Shown: one piece after another, positions 7,486 through 16,353 of the stretch
How positions within the stretch are numbered: the first letter of the stretch is position 1
Layout: every line of letters begins with the position of its first letter
Source of the DNA: Candidatus Methanophaga sp. GoMg3.2
Lineage (GTDB): Archaea; Halobacteriota; Syntropharchaeia; Alkanophagales; Methanospirareceae
DNA length: 17,017 nucleotides
Assembly (NCBI GenBank): GCA_013180565.1
Contig: QBUN01000414.1
Location: 3,706 to 20,722 of the forward strand
Reading direction: 5' to 3'
Translations under genes and position numbers: made by a program
Notes under the pieces: model-generated
What the model was told of the DNA's origin: nothing
The model's database searches: none
The model's input: the letters and a program-made list of their open reading frames with translations, nothing else

Positions 7486-7760
7486 TCAATACATCTCATC
7501 CCTTCTAATATCTTCCTATACCTTTCTACAGCAGTTTCATATGTAAACTCCCGTTCCACCAGCACCCTTACATTCTCCACAATCCACCCTAGATCAGGAT
7601 GCTTCAGTACACGCATCACATTCTCTGCAATACATTCTGGCGAATTATTCTCTAAAATAAACCCTGTCTCTTCATCTTTTATCACATCCGGTATCGCTCC
7701 AACAGGAGTTGCCAGAACTGAAGTTCCGCAAGCCATTATCTCGCACGTTAATCCATCAAT
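7482..7760 (-). pseudogene. GT4 glycosyltransferase, C-terminal remnant
   Basis: This is a tail of about 92 codons of a GT4 enzyme. The frame begins immediately after the TAA (7763-7761) of the preceding GT4 gene, and in the same frame: IDGLTCEIMACGTSVLATPVG, then AIPDVIKDEETGFILENNS and a normal helical end EREFTYETAVERYRKIL. The donor-binding EX7E motif is not intact: the first Glu and the residues around it are missing, so the piece cannot be catalytic. An ATG at 7736 could start an 84-residue peptide. The TGA overlaps the ATG of DUF2206 by 4 nt, so translation through this remnant may still feed that gene. The sequence differs clearly from the 7761-8885 gene, so it is the end of a separate, lost GT4 gene and not a duplicate of its neighbour. 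Confidence 0.85.
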
Positions 7761-8885
7761 TTAGTTCTCATAGGCTGATACAACCCTAAAATATACCTCT
7801 TCAAGCCGTATAGCAATACTCTCCCAACGGTACCTCTTTACCTCTTCTGTATTCTTTTCTGATATTATCTTTCTCAATTCATCTTTGTTCAAGAGCAATA
7901 AAACCTTTTCAGCAATCTCTTCTGAATTCCTTGGCTCAATTGAAAAACCATTTTCTCCATCTTTAATTATTTCCGGTACGCCCCCCACTTTTGTAGCAAC
8001 AATTGGAATACCGGAAGCCATTGCCTCTAAAATTACAGTCGGAAAACCTTCTGACAAACTTGGCAGAACAAAAACATCCGCTGCAACCATATATTCTGGA
8101 ATTGTCTCATTTGGAACCATTCCAATAAATGATACAATTTTATTCAAATTTAATTTTTTGACAAGATTTTCTAAATTATTTCTATCTTCTCCATCACCCA
8201 CAATCAATAACCCCGATTTTGGATATTTTTGGTGAATAATTCTCATCGCTTCGATTAAATAGTGTAATCCTTTTATAGGATGTAATCTACCAACAAAAAT
8301 CATCATCTTTTCATCTTCTTTTATTTTTAATTTATCGCGGAGATCACGCTTGGATAAATTTTCAAACTTGGTGGGGTCGCACCCATTCGGAATCACAGAA
8401 ATCGACTTATCGTAAATCGTTTGCATTGCTATTTTCATGTCATTCGTCAAAGCAATTGTGGCATCTGAATTTTTAAGGACCGCTTTTTTAAATGGTTTTT
8501 CAAAACTATATAGATATACATCAGACCCCCGACCATATGCAACATAAGGGATTTTTAAAATTTTTTTAATCAAAAAGGCAGGTAAACCCGCATTATGAAA
8601 TGATATCGAGTGAGAATGAACGATATCTGGCTTAATCTTCTTTACCACAAATAAAGACTTTATAGCATATATCGTATTTCTTAAAAGTGGTATTTCTATT
8701 GTTTTTACTCGATGGACAGAAACACCATTTTGTATACTCTCTTTTGCTAAGTTATGATCCAATATAGTTACAACATGGACATCGTGTCCCCTCTTGCTCA
8801 ACTGCTTTGCGATATTATAAGCGGCAATTTCGGCACCTCCAATAGACATTGGTGGAAATCGTGCAATTAAAATTACTATTTTCAT
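7761..8885 (-). CDS. GT4-family glycosyltransferase
   Basis: The 374-residue protein is a complete GT-B/GT4 enzyme for glycan assembly at the cytoplasmic side of the membrane. The N-terminal domain starts MKIVILIARFPPMSIGGAE, with the glycine loop near residue 16, and has SHSISFHNAG near 91-100 and GRGSDVY at about 118-124. The donor domain opens with MIFVGRLHPIKG (195-206). EX7E is intact (E279 and E287 in EGFPTVILE), followed by IPIVATKVGG. AGGAGG precedes the ATG at 6 nt spacing. The start overlaps the upstream GT4 stop by 4 nt. Its TAA is followed at once, in the same frame, by the remnant of another GT4. The sugar specificity cannot be read. Confidence in the family is high. Confidence 0.92.
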   Translation of the reverse strand: MKIVILIARFPPMSIGGAEIAAYNIAKQLSKRGHDVHVVTILDHNLAKESIQNGVSVHRVKTIEIPLLRNTIYAIKSLFVVKKIKPDIVHSHSISFHNAGLPAFLIKKILKIPYVAYGRGSDVYLYSFEKPFKKAVLKNSDATIALTNDMKIAMQTIYDKSISVIPNGCDPTKFENLSKRDLRDKLKIKEDEKMMIFVGRLHPIKGLHYLIEAMRIIHQKYPKSGLLIVGDGEDRNNLENLVKKLNLNKIVSFIGMVPNETIPEYMVAADVFVLPSLSEGFPTVILEAMASGIPIVATKVGGVPEIIKDGENGFSIEPRNSEEIAEKVLLLLNKDELRKIISEKNTEEVKRYRWESIAIRLEEVYFRVVSAYEN

Positions 8886-10036
8886 CTTATTCCTCCTTTA
8901 ACGCAATCTTCATATACTCCTTCTATTTTTCTTACAATTCCATCCCAATCAAATTCCTCCATTACCAATCTCCTACCTGCTTCTCCAAATCTCCCCCTTA
9001 ATCCTTCATCACTCAAAATCTTAATTATCGCATCACGTAACTGATTTTTATTATATCCTACCACACATCCCAGCTTATCAACAAAGTCAGCAATACCACA
9101 CCTATCCGTAACGATTACAGGCGTGCCGCAAGCACAAGCTTCGAGCACTGTATTTCCAAATACCTCATAAACCGAAGGCAGAACATAGACATCAGCATCA
9201 ACATATGCCTTTAACTTATCCTTTTCAAAAAGTGGACCTATAAACAAAATTTTATCACCGATCTTTAAATCCTCTATTTGGCTTTTTAACGTTGATAAAA
9301 ATCTGTCATCTGGTCCAACAATTACAAGCCTAACATCATCTAATTCCTTTACCAAATCTGCAAATGCCCTCACAAGTAGATCAATGCCTTTGATCTTATG
9401 TATCCTGCCCAGATATAAAATCACTTTCTCATCAGCTCTTATCGAATACTTCTTTCTAAATTCTCCACTCTTTGGTAGGTTATCATATTCAGACAAATCA
9501 ATGCCATTTGGCACAATCTCAATCTTATCATCATCCACACCCCACTTTTTATAGTCCTCTGCTTCTATCTTCGTTAGGGCAATTGCTTTTGGTGCATCTT
9601 TTAGGATTTTGTATCCCCAAATCCAGTCATATATTTTTTTTAATCTTTGCTTATAAACGAAAGGTATATCGCCACGGGCTTGCAAGATATAAGAAATTCC
9701 GTACTTATTTGCATAGTAATGGACAATACTATTCTGATAAGTCCGAAAATTATGCATGTGAACAACATCAAAATTCTTTATATTAGTTTTTAACCATTTT
9801 TTCATAGAAGGAGAAAATAAGAATGAGCTGATGTTCACGATGCAATGAAATGGAATTACTTTCACGCCCTCTTTTTCAACGGATTTTATATATTCATCAT
9901 CAAATTCAAAGTCTGTGGTGATTATTGTAACATCATGCCCTCTTTTTGCAAGCTGCTTTGAGAGGTTATATGCACTATTAACAGAGCCCCCACCATGTAA
10001 TGGTGAAAAATAATGAATTACTTGTAAAATTCTCAT
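8882..10036 (-). CDS. GT4-family glycosyltransferase
   Basis: The 384-residue protein is another complete GT4 enzyme. MRILQVIHYFSPLHGGGSVN gives the N-terminal strand and glycine loop (1-20), followed by VVHMHNFRTY (91-100) and ARGDIPF (120-126). The donor domain begins VILYLGRIHKIKG (205-217). EX7E is intact, with E291 and E299 in EVFGNTVLE, and ACGTPVIVTDRCG follows. It differs from its downstream neighbour enough to suggest another linkage. GGAGAT lies at a suitable distance before the ATG, and the start overlaps the radical SAM gene by 4 nt. Codons 316-325 (9062-9093) are repeated exactly at the left edge of the window, where they are fused to a methyltransferase tail. The copy here is the intact one. 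Confidence 0.92.
   Translation of the reverse strand: MRILQVIHYFSPLHGGGSVNSAYNLSKQLAKRGHDVTIITTDFEFDDEYIKSVEKEGVKVIPFHCIVNISSFLFSPSMKKWLKTNIKNFDVVHMHNFRTYQNSIVHYYANKYGISYILQARGDIPFVYKQRLKKIYDWIWGYKILKDAPKAIALTKIEAEDYKKWGVDDDKIEIVPNGIDLSEYDNLPKSGEFRKKYSIRADEKVILYLGRIHKIKGIDLLVRAFADLVKELDDVRLVIVGPDDRFLSTLKSQIEDLKIGDKILFIGPLFEKDKLKAYVDADVYVLPSVYEVFGNTVLEACACGTPVIVTDRCGIADFVDKLGCVVGYNKNQLRDAIIKILSDEGLRGRFGEAGRRLVMEEFDWDGIVRKIEGVYEDCVKGGIR
9062..9093 (-). repeat. 32-nt exact copy of the window's first 32 bases (inverted orientation)
   Basis: The reverse complement of 9062-9093 equals bases 1-32 without a mismatch, and the two diverge at the next base. Both copies are read in the same codon phase. 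Here it sits inside an intact GT4 gene. Confidence 0.95.
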
Positions 10037-11517
10037 TTTAACATCTCCTCTCTTGCTGTTTTACGCATATTCAAATTCAAATATGATTTAATAATTCCAC
10101 GGACATTTTTTGCAACTTCTTTTGCTTCTTCTCTGTTTCGAAGTGATAAGACAACTTTTAGTCCCTCCCTTAAAAAGGTTGGATTAATCATATAACACTT
10201 GCCAAATTGTTTTTTTAGTGTAAATTCTTTGAATGCTTCATATTTGAATGCACGTAGATCGCTATCTGTACAATCTTCAGTTAAATTTATATTTATATCA
10301 AAATCCCATTCTTTTAACGAAGTCATATCTGTTTGTATTAATCCCTTTTTTATCACCTCTCTATATAATTCCGTGCCAGGAAGCGGTGTTGCTATTGAAA
10401 ACCCATAGAAATCTAAATCAAGTTCTTTCGCAAAATTAAGAGTGTCCATTATCTTTTCTTTAGTTTCTCCCAGCATCCCTATCATAAAGAACCCGGCTGC
10501 TTTGATTCCAATTTCTTTTGTCCATTTAACCACTTTTTTCGTTTGTTCGATCGTTATATTTTTTCGCATTGAGTCGAGTATTGATTGATTCCCTGATTCT
10601 ATACCATATGCAATGCTTACACATCCTGCATCATGCATGGCTTTTAGCATATCCTTTTGCATCAGATTTATTCGTCCATTGCAATCCCAAACAGCATCCA
10701 AACCACTTCTCTTTAGTAACTTTGTAAATTCAAAAACCCTTTTTTTGTCAAGGACAAATGTATCATCACTAAACATAAAGCCATTTACACCATATTTCTC
10801 GTTTAATAATTCCATTTCCGCTATAACATTCTCTGCACTCCGTCCTCTCCACTTATAGCCCCACATGCCTTTAAAACAAAAAGTGCAATTATAAGGACAG
10901 CCTCTACTTGATGTTAAATTAGTGCTTCTGATTTTGTCATATCCTTCTATTTTCCAACCATAACTCTCAAAATGATCTCTAATGTATTTATCCATATCTA
11001 AAAGATGCCTTGCTGGAAATGGTATTGTATCTAAATTATCAATAGGTCTTACTGGCTCGTCAATAACGATTTGTTCCCCTTTTTTATATGCAATTCCTCT
11101 AATTTCTGCGAGGTCAGACCCCTGTTCGATAGCTTGAATTAAAATAGGTGCTGTATTTTCACCTTCTCCTATTACTATAAAATCCGCCTTGGATTGCTCT
11201 AATAATTGTTGTGGAAGTGTTGTTGCTAAAGGCCCTCCTAAAATTACTTTTCTATCTGTAAATCCATCTTTGGCAATGTCAATTATCCTTAGAATTTTTT
11301 TGTACTCCGTGATCATGCCAGTAATGCCAACTACATCAACATCTTCTTTTAAATTAGCTCTTAAGTCATCATCGTTCAACTTTTTTTCATTCATATCTAT
11401 TATCTTAACGGTGTGTCCTTCTTTTTCTAAAACGGCTGCGATATATGCCAAACCCAATGGTACCCAGATATTTGGACTCCATGCACGTAGTCGAGGATTA
11501 ATCAATACTATTTTCAT
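10033..11517 (-). CDS. B12-binding radical SAM protein
   Basis: The 494-residue enzyme has two domains. Residues 1-~150 form a cobalamin-binding Rossmann-like domain (MKIVLINPRL, PLGLAYIAAVLEKEGH, VVGITGMITE, ADFIVIGEGE). The radical SAM core at ~195-420 has the 4Fe-4S motif C207-x3-C211-x2-C214 in SRGCPYNCTFC, then FSDDTFVLD and GIESGNQSILDSMRKN. This layout matches class B radical SAM proteins, many of which methylate unactivated carbon or phosphorus, while others cyclise or rearrange. Beside nucleotide-sugar and glycosyltransferase genes, C-methylation of a sugar or lipid is a possible job, but the sequence alone does not show it. GGAGGAG stands 3-4 nt before the ATG. The gene overlaps DUF362 by 20 nt and the next GT4 by 4 nt. 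A related role in lipid or isoprenoid modification is possible. Confidence 0.88.
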   Translation of the reverse strand: MKIVLINPRLRAWSPNIWVPLGLAYIAAVLEKEGHTVKIIDMNEKKLNDDDLRANLKEDVDVVGITGMITEYKKILRIIDIAKDGFTDRKVILGGPLATTLPQQLLEQSKADFIVIGEGENTAPILIQAIEQGSDLAEIRGIAYKKGEQIVIDEPVRPIDNLDTIPFPARHLLDMDKYIRDHFESYGWKIEGYDKIRSTNLTSSRGCPYNCTFCFKGMWGYKWRGRSAENVIAEMELLNEKYGVNGFMFSDDTFVLDKKRVFEFTKLLKRSGLDAVWDCNGRINLMQKDMLKAMHDAGCVSIAYGIESGNQSILDSMRKNITIEQTKKVVKWTKEIGIKAAGFFMIGMLGETKEKIMDTLNFAKELDLDFYGFSIATPLPGTELYREVIKKGLIQTDMTSLKEWDFDININLTEDCTDSDLRAFKYEAFKEFTLKKQFGKCYMINPTFLREGLKVVLSLRNREEAKEVAKNVRGIIKSYLNLNMRKTAREEMLK

Positions 11518-12481
11518 TTGACTCCTCCTTATGTTTCTTTAGCACATTAGCCATCTTATATATCAAGGGCGTAAGCGAAGAATCAAATACCATCTTTGCT
11601 ACAAAATCACTTTTAAATGGTAATATTGAAATCCTATCCATGAAAGTCTTCGTTATATGGAACTGTCTTTTGTATTGTCTCCAATCTTTGTTTATTCTCA
11701 CATCTTCTAAATTCGTCGTGCCTAGTCCTTCTTTCTCTGCTATCCTGATGTGTTTTATCTTTTTTGGCGAAAACCCCATGATAGAAGCACCAAATGTATC
11801 TGCAACCACAGGGTTATCAGAAGTTACGATCAAATTCATCTTTACCGGATGGCCAGACATCGGTCCATGTCCATCCAACCCGTATATGCCATCTATTACC
11901 ACTATCTTTGGGTTTACGCTTTTCATTATGAGCGCAAGTTTATAATCGAGATTCTGATGATGGAGATGTCTCATTGTATCTGGAAAGCAGCCCCATAAGT
12001 TCTTGATACTCAACGTAACGGTCATTATTGCATGCACTTTTAAGACAGGAACTGAAATAAAACAATCTACTACTTCCAAAAGTAGTTTTGGCAGCGGAAC
12101 CTTTATTTTTTTTCCTTGAATCTTAGTCTCTACGAACGTTGATGGTAACTTTGAGAGATTGACCAGTTCAACCCCTGTATCCCTGCATGTCTCATACATT
12201 CCATGCCCTTTAAATGCTGCGTCTGCACTAAAAGAGTGATTTCCACCGTCTGATTCTCCTACAATTACGTTATCGGCTCGGTCTTTAGTTATTTCCAATA
12301 GACTCTTTAGAAGTTCTGGGGTTGTTGTTATCCCTTCTTTGTAATACGGAACTGTAAAATTGGGCTTTATAAAAATTGTTGAATCAGTTTTAACCTGTTT
12401 CTTCCAATTGATGAATTCAAGGCTCTTGAGTGATTTTTCTTTCAGATCGTTATCTACTTCTGTTATGTATGCAGAATACAT
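11498..12481 (-). CDS. DUF362 family protein
   Basis: A 327-residue DUF362 protein whose function in this setting is unknown. Visible family features are FIKPNFTVPYYKEGITTTPE near the N-terminus, VIVGESDGGNHSF, FISVPVLKVHAIMTVTLSIK with a following NLWGCFP, and IVVIDGIYGLDGHGP. No C-terminal ferredoxin cysteine pairs are seen, unlike the DUF362 proteins fused to 4Fe-4S domains. I prefer the ATG at 12481 because GAGGTGA sits 5 nt upstream of it. The longer reading from 12520 has no spaced ribosome site, since its next Met at 12502 directly abuts GGAGG. The extra 13 residues of that longer form also overlap the mini-ORF at 12492-12575. It overlaps the radical SAM gene by 20 nt, implying linked expression and perhaps a shared pathway. 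Confidence 0.82.
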   Translation of the reverse strand: MYSAYITEVDNDLKEKSLKSLEFINWKKQVKTDSTIFIKPNFTVPYYKEGITTTPELLKSLLEITKDRADNVIVGESDGGNHSFSADAAFKGHGMYETCRDTGVELVNLSKLPSTFVETKIQGKKIKVPLPKLLLEVVDCFISVPVLKVHAIMTVTLSIKNLWGCFPDTMRHLHHQNLDYKLALIMKSVNPKIVVIDGIYGLDGHGPMSGHPVKMNLIVTSDNPVVADTFGASIMGFSPKKIKHIRIAEKEGLGTTNLEDVRINKDWRQYKRQFHITKTFMDRISILPFKSDFVAKMVFDSSLTPLIYKMANVLKKHKEESNENSID

Positions 12482-12486
12482 TTCAT

Positions 12487-12493
12487 TCACCTC
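12487..12493 (-). promoter_or_regulatory. Ribosome binding site of the DUF362 gene (decides start at 12481)
   Basis: GAGGTGA on the minus strand overlaps the TGA of the 27-codon mini-ORF and stands 5 nt before the ATG at 12481, the usual archaeal spacing. Confidence 0.7.
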
Positions 12494-12575
12494 AAATAGC
12501 ATCCTCCAAAATCTTTTCAAAATCCGCTACAATATCACCCCTGATATGTTTCGCAACAAAAATACCCCCCTTCAT
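12492..12575 (-). CDS. Possible 27-residue mini-protein or leader ORF between carbamoyltransferase and DUF362
   Basis: An ATG at 12575 overlaps the carbamoyltransferase stop as ATGA, the junction used elsewhere in this operon. It opens a frame of 27 codons starting MKGGIFVAKHIRGDIVADFE and ending at TGA 12494-12492, which is merged with the DUF362 ribosome binding site. The peptide would be amphipathic, with no membrane segment, cysteine or known motif. It may be a genuine small protein, a translational coupler that carries ribosomes to DUF362, or the remnant of a deleted gene. No strong ribosome site precedes it (only a GGTG). I do not recognise the sequence. Confidence 0.4.
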   Translation of the reverse strand: MKGGIFVAKHIRGDIVADFEKILEDAI

Positions 12576-14269
12576 TTAGACACCAGCCAATTCCCTATCG
12601 CCAATCCATCCAAGCCTGAATTCTCAAACGTCCATAAGGCAGTTTCTGGCGTTCCTACAAGGGGATACCCGTGTAAGTTGAAAGATGTGTTCAACACTCC
12701 TCCCACTCCCGTTATATCCTCAAAGGATTTCAATATTCTTTTGTAATTAGGATTCCAGTTATTTACGACTTGGGGTCTCGCTGTTTTATCTCTTGGATGC
12801 AATGCTGCTATTATCTCATCTGCTTTTTCATTTGTATCAAACGCCTCAATCATGTAGGGTGCAAATCTATAATCCTGAAGATAATCTTCAGCTCTTTCTT
12901 CTAATATCGAAGGTGTAAAAGGCATCCAGAAATCACGATGTTTTATAGCAAAGTTAAGCTTTCTTATAACTCTCAATCCTCTAGGGTCTGCCAATATGCT
13001 CCTGTTACCCAAAGCGCGAGGTCCCCATTCTACGCATCCATTAAAAACTGCGATAACTTTGTTGCTTGCAATTAGTTCTCCTACCTCTTCCTCTACATTG
13101 CCTATGTATTCCGCCTTTTCAAGCCAGCCAGCATTTTTCAAAGTTCCCTCGATGTAGTCATTATTATATTCCATCCCATAATAAATGGGCCCAAGCCTCT
13201 CTCTCCTCGACGTTATCCCTTCACGCTCACAAAATCGATAATAACTCTCCATCGCAGCACCGACCGCTATCCCTTCATCTCCTGCCGCAGGATAAAAGAA
13301 AATATCATCCACTTCCTCCATCTCTCTCAGAACTTTGTTCGCTTTTACATTCAAAAAAGCCCCGCCTGCACAGCAGATCTTGCTCAGCCCAGTTTCTTCT
13401 ATTGCATTTCTCATCCATTCCGTTAAAATATCCTCAAAATGTTTCTGTGTTGCCGCACTAATGTTATCAAATCTCTTTTCCGCTAACATCTTACTTAACT
13501 TCTTCTGCACATAAATAACGTATGCACCTATCGTGTTCTCAAACTCCAACGGCTTCTTTGGGTTTACTCTTACTATCCTTCTTATTTCATCAATGCAATC
13601 CTCTGCAATACCGTATGGTGCCATTCCCATAACTTTGTATTCGTGATCCCATCTCTTCAGCCCTAAATATCCTGTAATCTCGCTATAGAAAACATTACTT
13701 GGGCTGTTGTATGCTGTCGTGGCTGCAACTCGCTCGATATTAAAATCATGCCCAATATTCACACTTGCACATAAGCCATCCCCAGCACCATCTAAAGTCA
13801 GCACTAAAGTTTCGTCATCCCATGGACGCTGATAATACGCACAAGCTGCATGAGCAAAATGATGTTCAACAAACATTAGTTCCTTCTTTTCTATACCTAA
13901 CTCCTTTAGAACATCTATTATTTCCTCCATATTCATACTTTTATGAAGAAAATTTATCAAAAGCTTTCTCATCTTGTGTGTCTTAAAGAGAAAGGCATAT
14001 CGTTCATATAATTTCACATGAAAGGGTCTTTCCTTTAAAGGTATATGTGTTTGCACAAGACTTGCAATAGCAATTAAGTCCACCTCGTCCGGATGAATAT
14101 TCGCTATTTCAAACACCTTTCTTATAGAATTTCTCGGAGTCCCACTATAATTCTTCTCGTTAACCAACCTTTCTTCCTGTATTGCAGCCACTACTGAACC
14201 GTTTTTGACTAACGCTGCACTCGCATTGTGCCCATTATGTATTCCTAAAACAACAATCTCTTTTTTCAT
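12572..14269 (-). CDS. NodU/CmcH-type carbamoyltransferase
   Basis: The 565-residue enzyme would transfer a carbamoyl group from carbamoyl phosphate, through an adenylated intermediate, to a hydroxyl on a sugar or other metabolite. The N-terminal Kae1-like ASKHA domain begins LGIHNGHNASAALVKNG and includes QEERL, FVEHHFAHAACA (134-144) and LDGAGDGLCA (159-168). ICCAGGAFLNVKAN (298-311) and PAAGDEGIAVGAA follow. The C-terminal domain has the signature EWGPRALGNRSILADPR (414-430), FWMPFTPSIL and GVLNTSFNLHGYPLVGTP. All expected motifs are present and the length is typical. It follows fcl after 61 nt and leads the overlapping part of the operon. Its place beside the deoxysugar genes favours a 6-deoxyhexose or a glycan built from it as acceptor, as with NodU-like fucose carbamoylation. 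The acceptor is inferred. Confidence 0.92.
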   Translation of the reverse strand: MKKEIVVLGIHNGHNASAALVKNGSVVAAIQEERLVNEKNYSGTPRNSIRKVFEIANIHPDEVDLIAIASLVQTHIPLKERPFHVKLYERYAFLFKTHKMRKLLINFLHKSMNMEEIIDVLKELGIEKKELMFVEHHFAHAACAYYQRPWDDETLVLTLDGAGDGLCASVNIGHDFNIERVAATTAYNSPSNVFYSEITGYLGLKRWDHEYKVMGMAPYGIAEDCIDEIRRIVRVNPKKPLEFENTIGAYVIYVQKKLSKMLAEKRFDNISAATQKHFEDILTEWMRNAIEETGLSKICCAGGAFLNVKANKVLREMEEVDDIFFYPAAGDEGIAVGAAMESYYRFCEREGITSRRERLGPIYYGMEYNNDYIEGTLKNAGWLEKAEYIGNVEEEVGELIASNKVIAVFNGCVEWGPRALGNRSILADPRGLRVIRKLNFAIKHRDFWMPFTPSILEERAEDYLQDYRFAPYMIEAFDTNEKADEIIAALHPRDKTARPQVVNNWNPNYKRILKSFEDITGVGGVLNTSFNLHGYPLVGTPETALWTFENSGLDGLAIGNWLVSK

Positions 14270-14331
14270 TTCAATCTTCTACCCTCTAACGCTCTAAAAA
14301 AGTCTATTAAATTAAAGTTAGCCTTTACTTT

Positions 14332-15273
<942 letters not shown>

Positions 15274-16317
15274 TTAATCAACCCCCCACCATCTATTTGG
15301 GAACTTCTTCTTGATGATTTCATCCCCTTTCCCTATCGCTTCTAAACCCATCTTGCGCATATCTGCATCTATCATAATCTTAACCAAATCTTGAAATTTT
15401 ATTTTTGGGTTCAAATTCAATTTATTCTTCGCTTTGGTGGGCTCTGCAACCAACTCTTCAACTTCTGTCGGTCTAAAATATCTTGGATCCGTTTTAACGT
15501 ATTCATTCCAGTCTAATTCTGCATAGGAAAATGTTTCTTCCAAGAATTCTCTTACGGAATGAGCTTCTCCAGTTCCAACAACAAAATCTTCCGGATTCTC
15601 ATTTTGAAGCATCTGCCACATACCTTCCACGTATTCGGGTGCGTATCCCCAATCTCTTTTTGCATCTAAATTTCCCAAATAGATATACTTCTCTTTTTTG
15701 GCAAGGATACTCGCTATACCCCTCGTAATTTTCTTCGTAACAAAAGTTGCGCCTCTCCTTGGAGACTCATGATTAAACAGTATTCCATTGCAGGCAAACA
15801 GGTTATAACCCTCTCTATAATTTTTTACCATCCAGTACGCATAAACTTTGGCACAAGCGTAGGGGCTCCTCGGCTTAAATGGCGTTTCTTCATTTTGTGG
15901 TGGTGGCGATGACCCAAACATTTCACTGCTTGAAGCCTGATAGAATCTAACCTTGTTTCCGCTTCTCCGTATTGCTTCTAATAATCTGGTTGTGCCAAGA
16001 GCAGTGACATTACCTGAATATTCAGGGATATCAAAGCTCACCCGCACATGACTTTGTGCCCCTAAATGATATATTTCATCAGGTTTTATGTTATAGATTA
16101 TACTTGAAATCTGTTCAGAATCCGAAAGATCACCGTAATGCAAAAATAATCTTGCAGTTGGGTCGTGTGGATCAACATAAATATGGTCTATTCTGCCCGT
16201 GTTAAATGTGCTAGATCTTCTAATAATACCATGGACTTCATACCCCTTGCTCAGCAATAACTCAGCTAAGTATGAGCCATCTTGTCCAGTTATACCTGTG
16301 ATTAATGTTTTCTTCAT
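15274..16317 (-). CDS. gmd: GDP-mannose 4,6-dehydratase
   Basis: The 347-residue enzyme converts GDP-D-mannose to GDP-4-keto-6-deoxy-D-mannose in the cytoplasm, the entry step to GDP-fucose, rhamnose and related sugars. [19 protein letters not shown] carries the GxxGxxG cofactor motif (8-14). [13 protein letters not shown] is the NADP-binding loop. The catalytic residues fit S130, E132, Y153 and K157 in QASSSEMFG and PYACAKVYA, and NHESPRRG (182-189) and [14 protein letters not shown] are diagnostic. The length and ends match the family. The gene is immediately followed by the fcl-like gene, which uses its product. The upstream gap of 36 nt to the broken GT4 contains a TATA-like sequence, so transcription may restart here. 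Confidence 0.96.
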   Translation of the reverse strand: MKKTLITGITGQDGSYLAELLLSKGYEVHGIIRRSSTFNTGRIDHIYVDPHDPTARLFLHYGDLSDSEQISSIIYNIKPDEIYHLGAQSHVRVSFDIPEYSGNVTALGTTRLLEAIRRSGNKVRFYQASSSEMFGSSPPPQNEETPFKPRSPYACAKVYAYWMVKNYREGYNLFACNGILFNHESPRRGATFVTKKITRGIASILAKKEKYIYLGNLDAKRDWGYAPEYVEGMWQMLQNENPEDFVVGTGEAHSVREFLEETFSYAELDWNEYVKTDPRYFRPTEVEELVAEPTKAKNKLNLNPKIKFQDLVKIMIDADMRKMGLEAIGKGDEIIKKKFPNRWWGVD

Positions 16318-16330
16318 TGTTTATTTTCCA

Positions 16331-16341
16331 ATATATTTTTT
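16331..16341 (-). promoter_or_regulatory. Possible archaeal TATA box upstream of gmd
   Basis: On the minus strand AAAAAATATAT lies 14-24 nt before the gmd ATG in the 36-nt gap after the broken GT4. It resembles an archaeal TATA element and would fit only a leaderless or very short-leader transcript. AT richness makes chance resemblance likely. Confidence 0.25.
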
Positions 16342-16353
16342 GACTTGAAAAAT

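Noticed and set aside
12482..12520. Longer DUF362 N-terminus starting at 12520
   Set aside because: There is no properly spaced ribosome site for 12520 or for the ATG at 12502. GAGGTGA at 12493-12487 serves ATG 12481, and the family-like sequence starts there.
13066..13461. 131-codon open frame on the + strand
   Set aside because: It lies wholly antisense to the well-supported carbamoyltransferase and reads as Ser/His/Leu/Pro-rich low-complexity sequence, as expected of a shadow frame.
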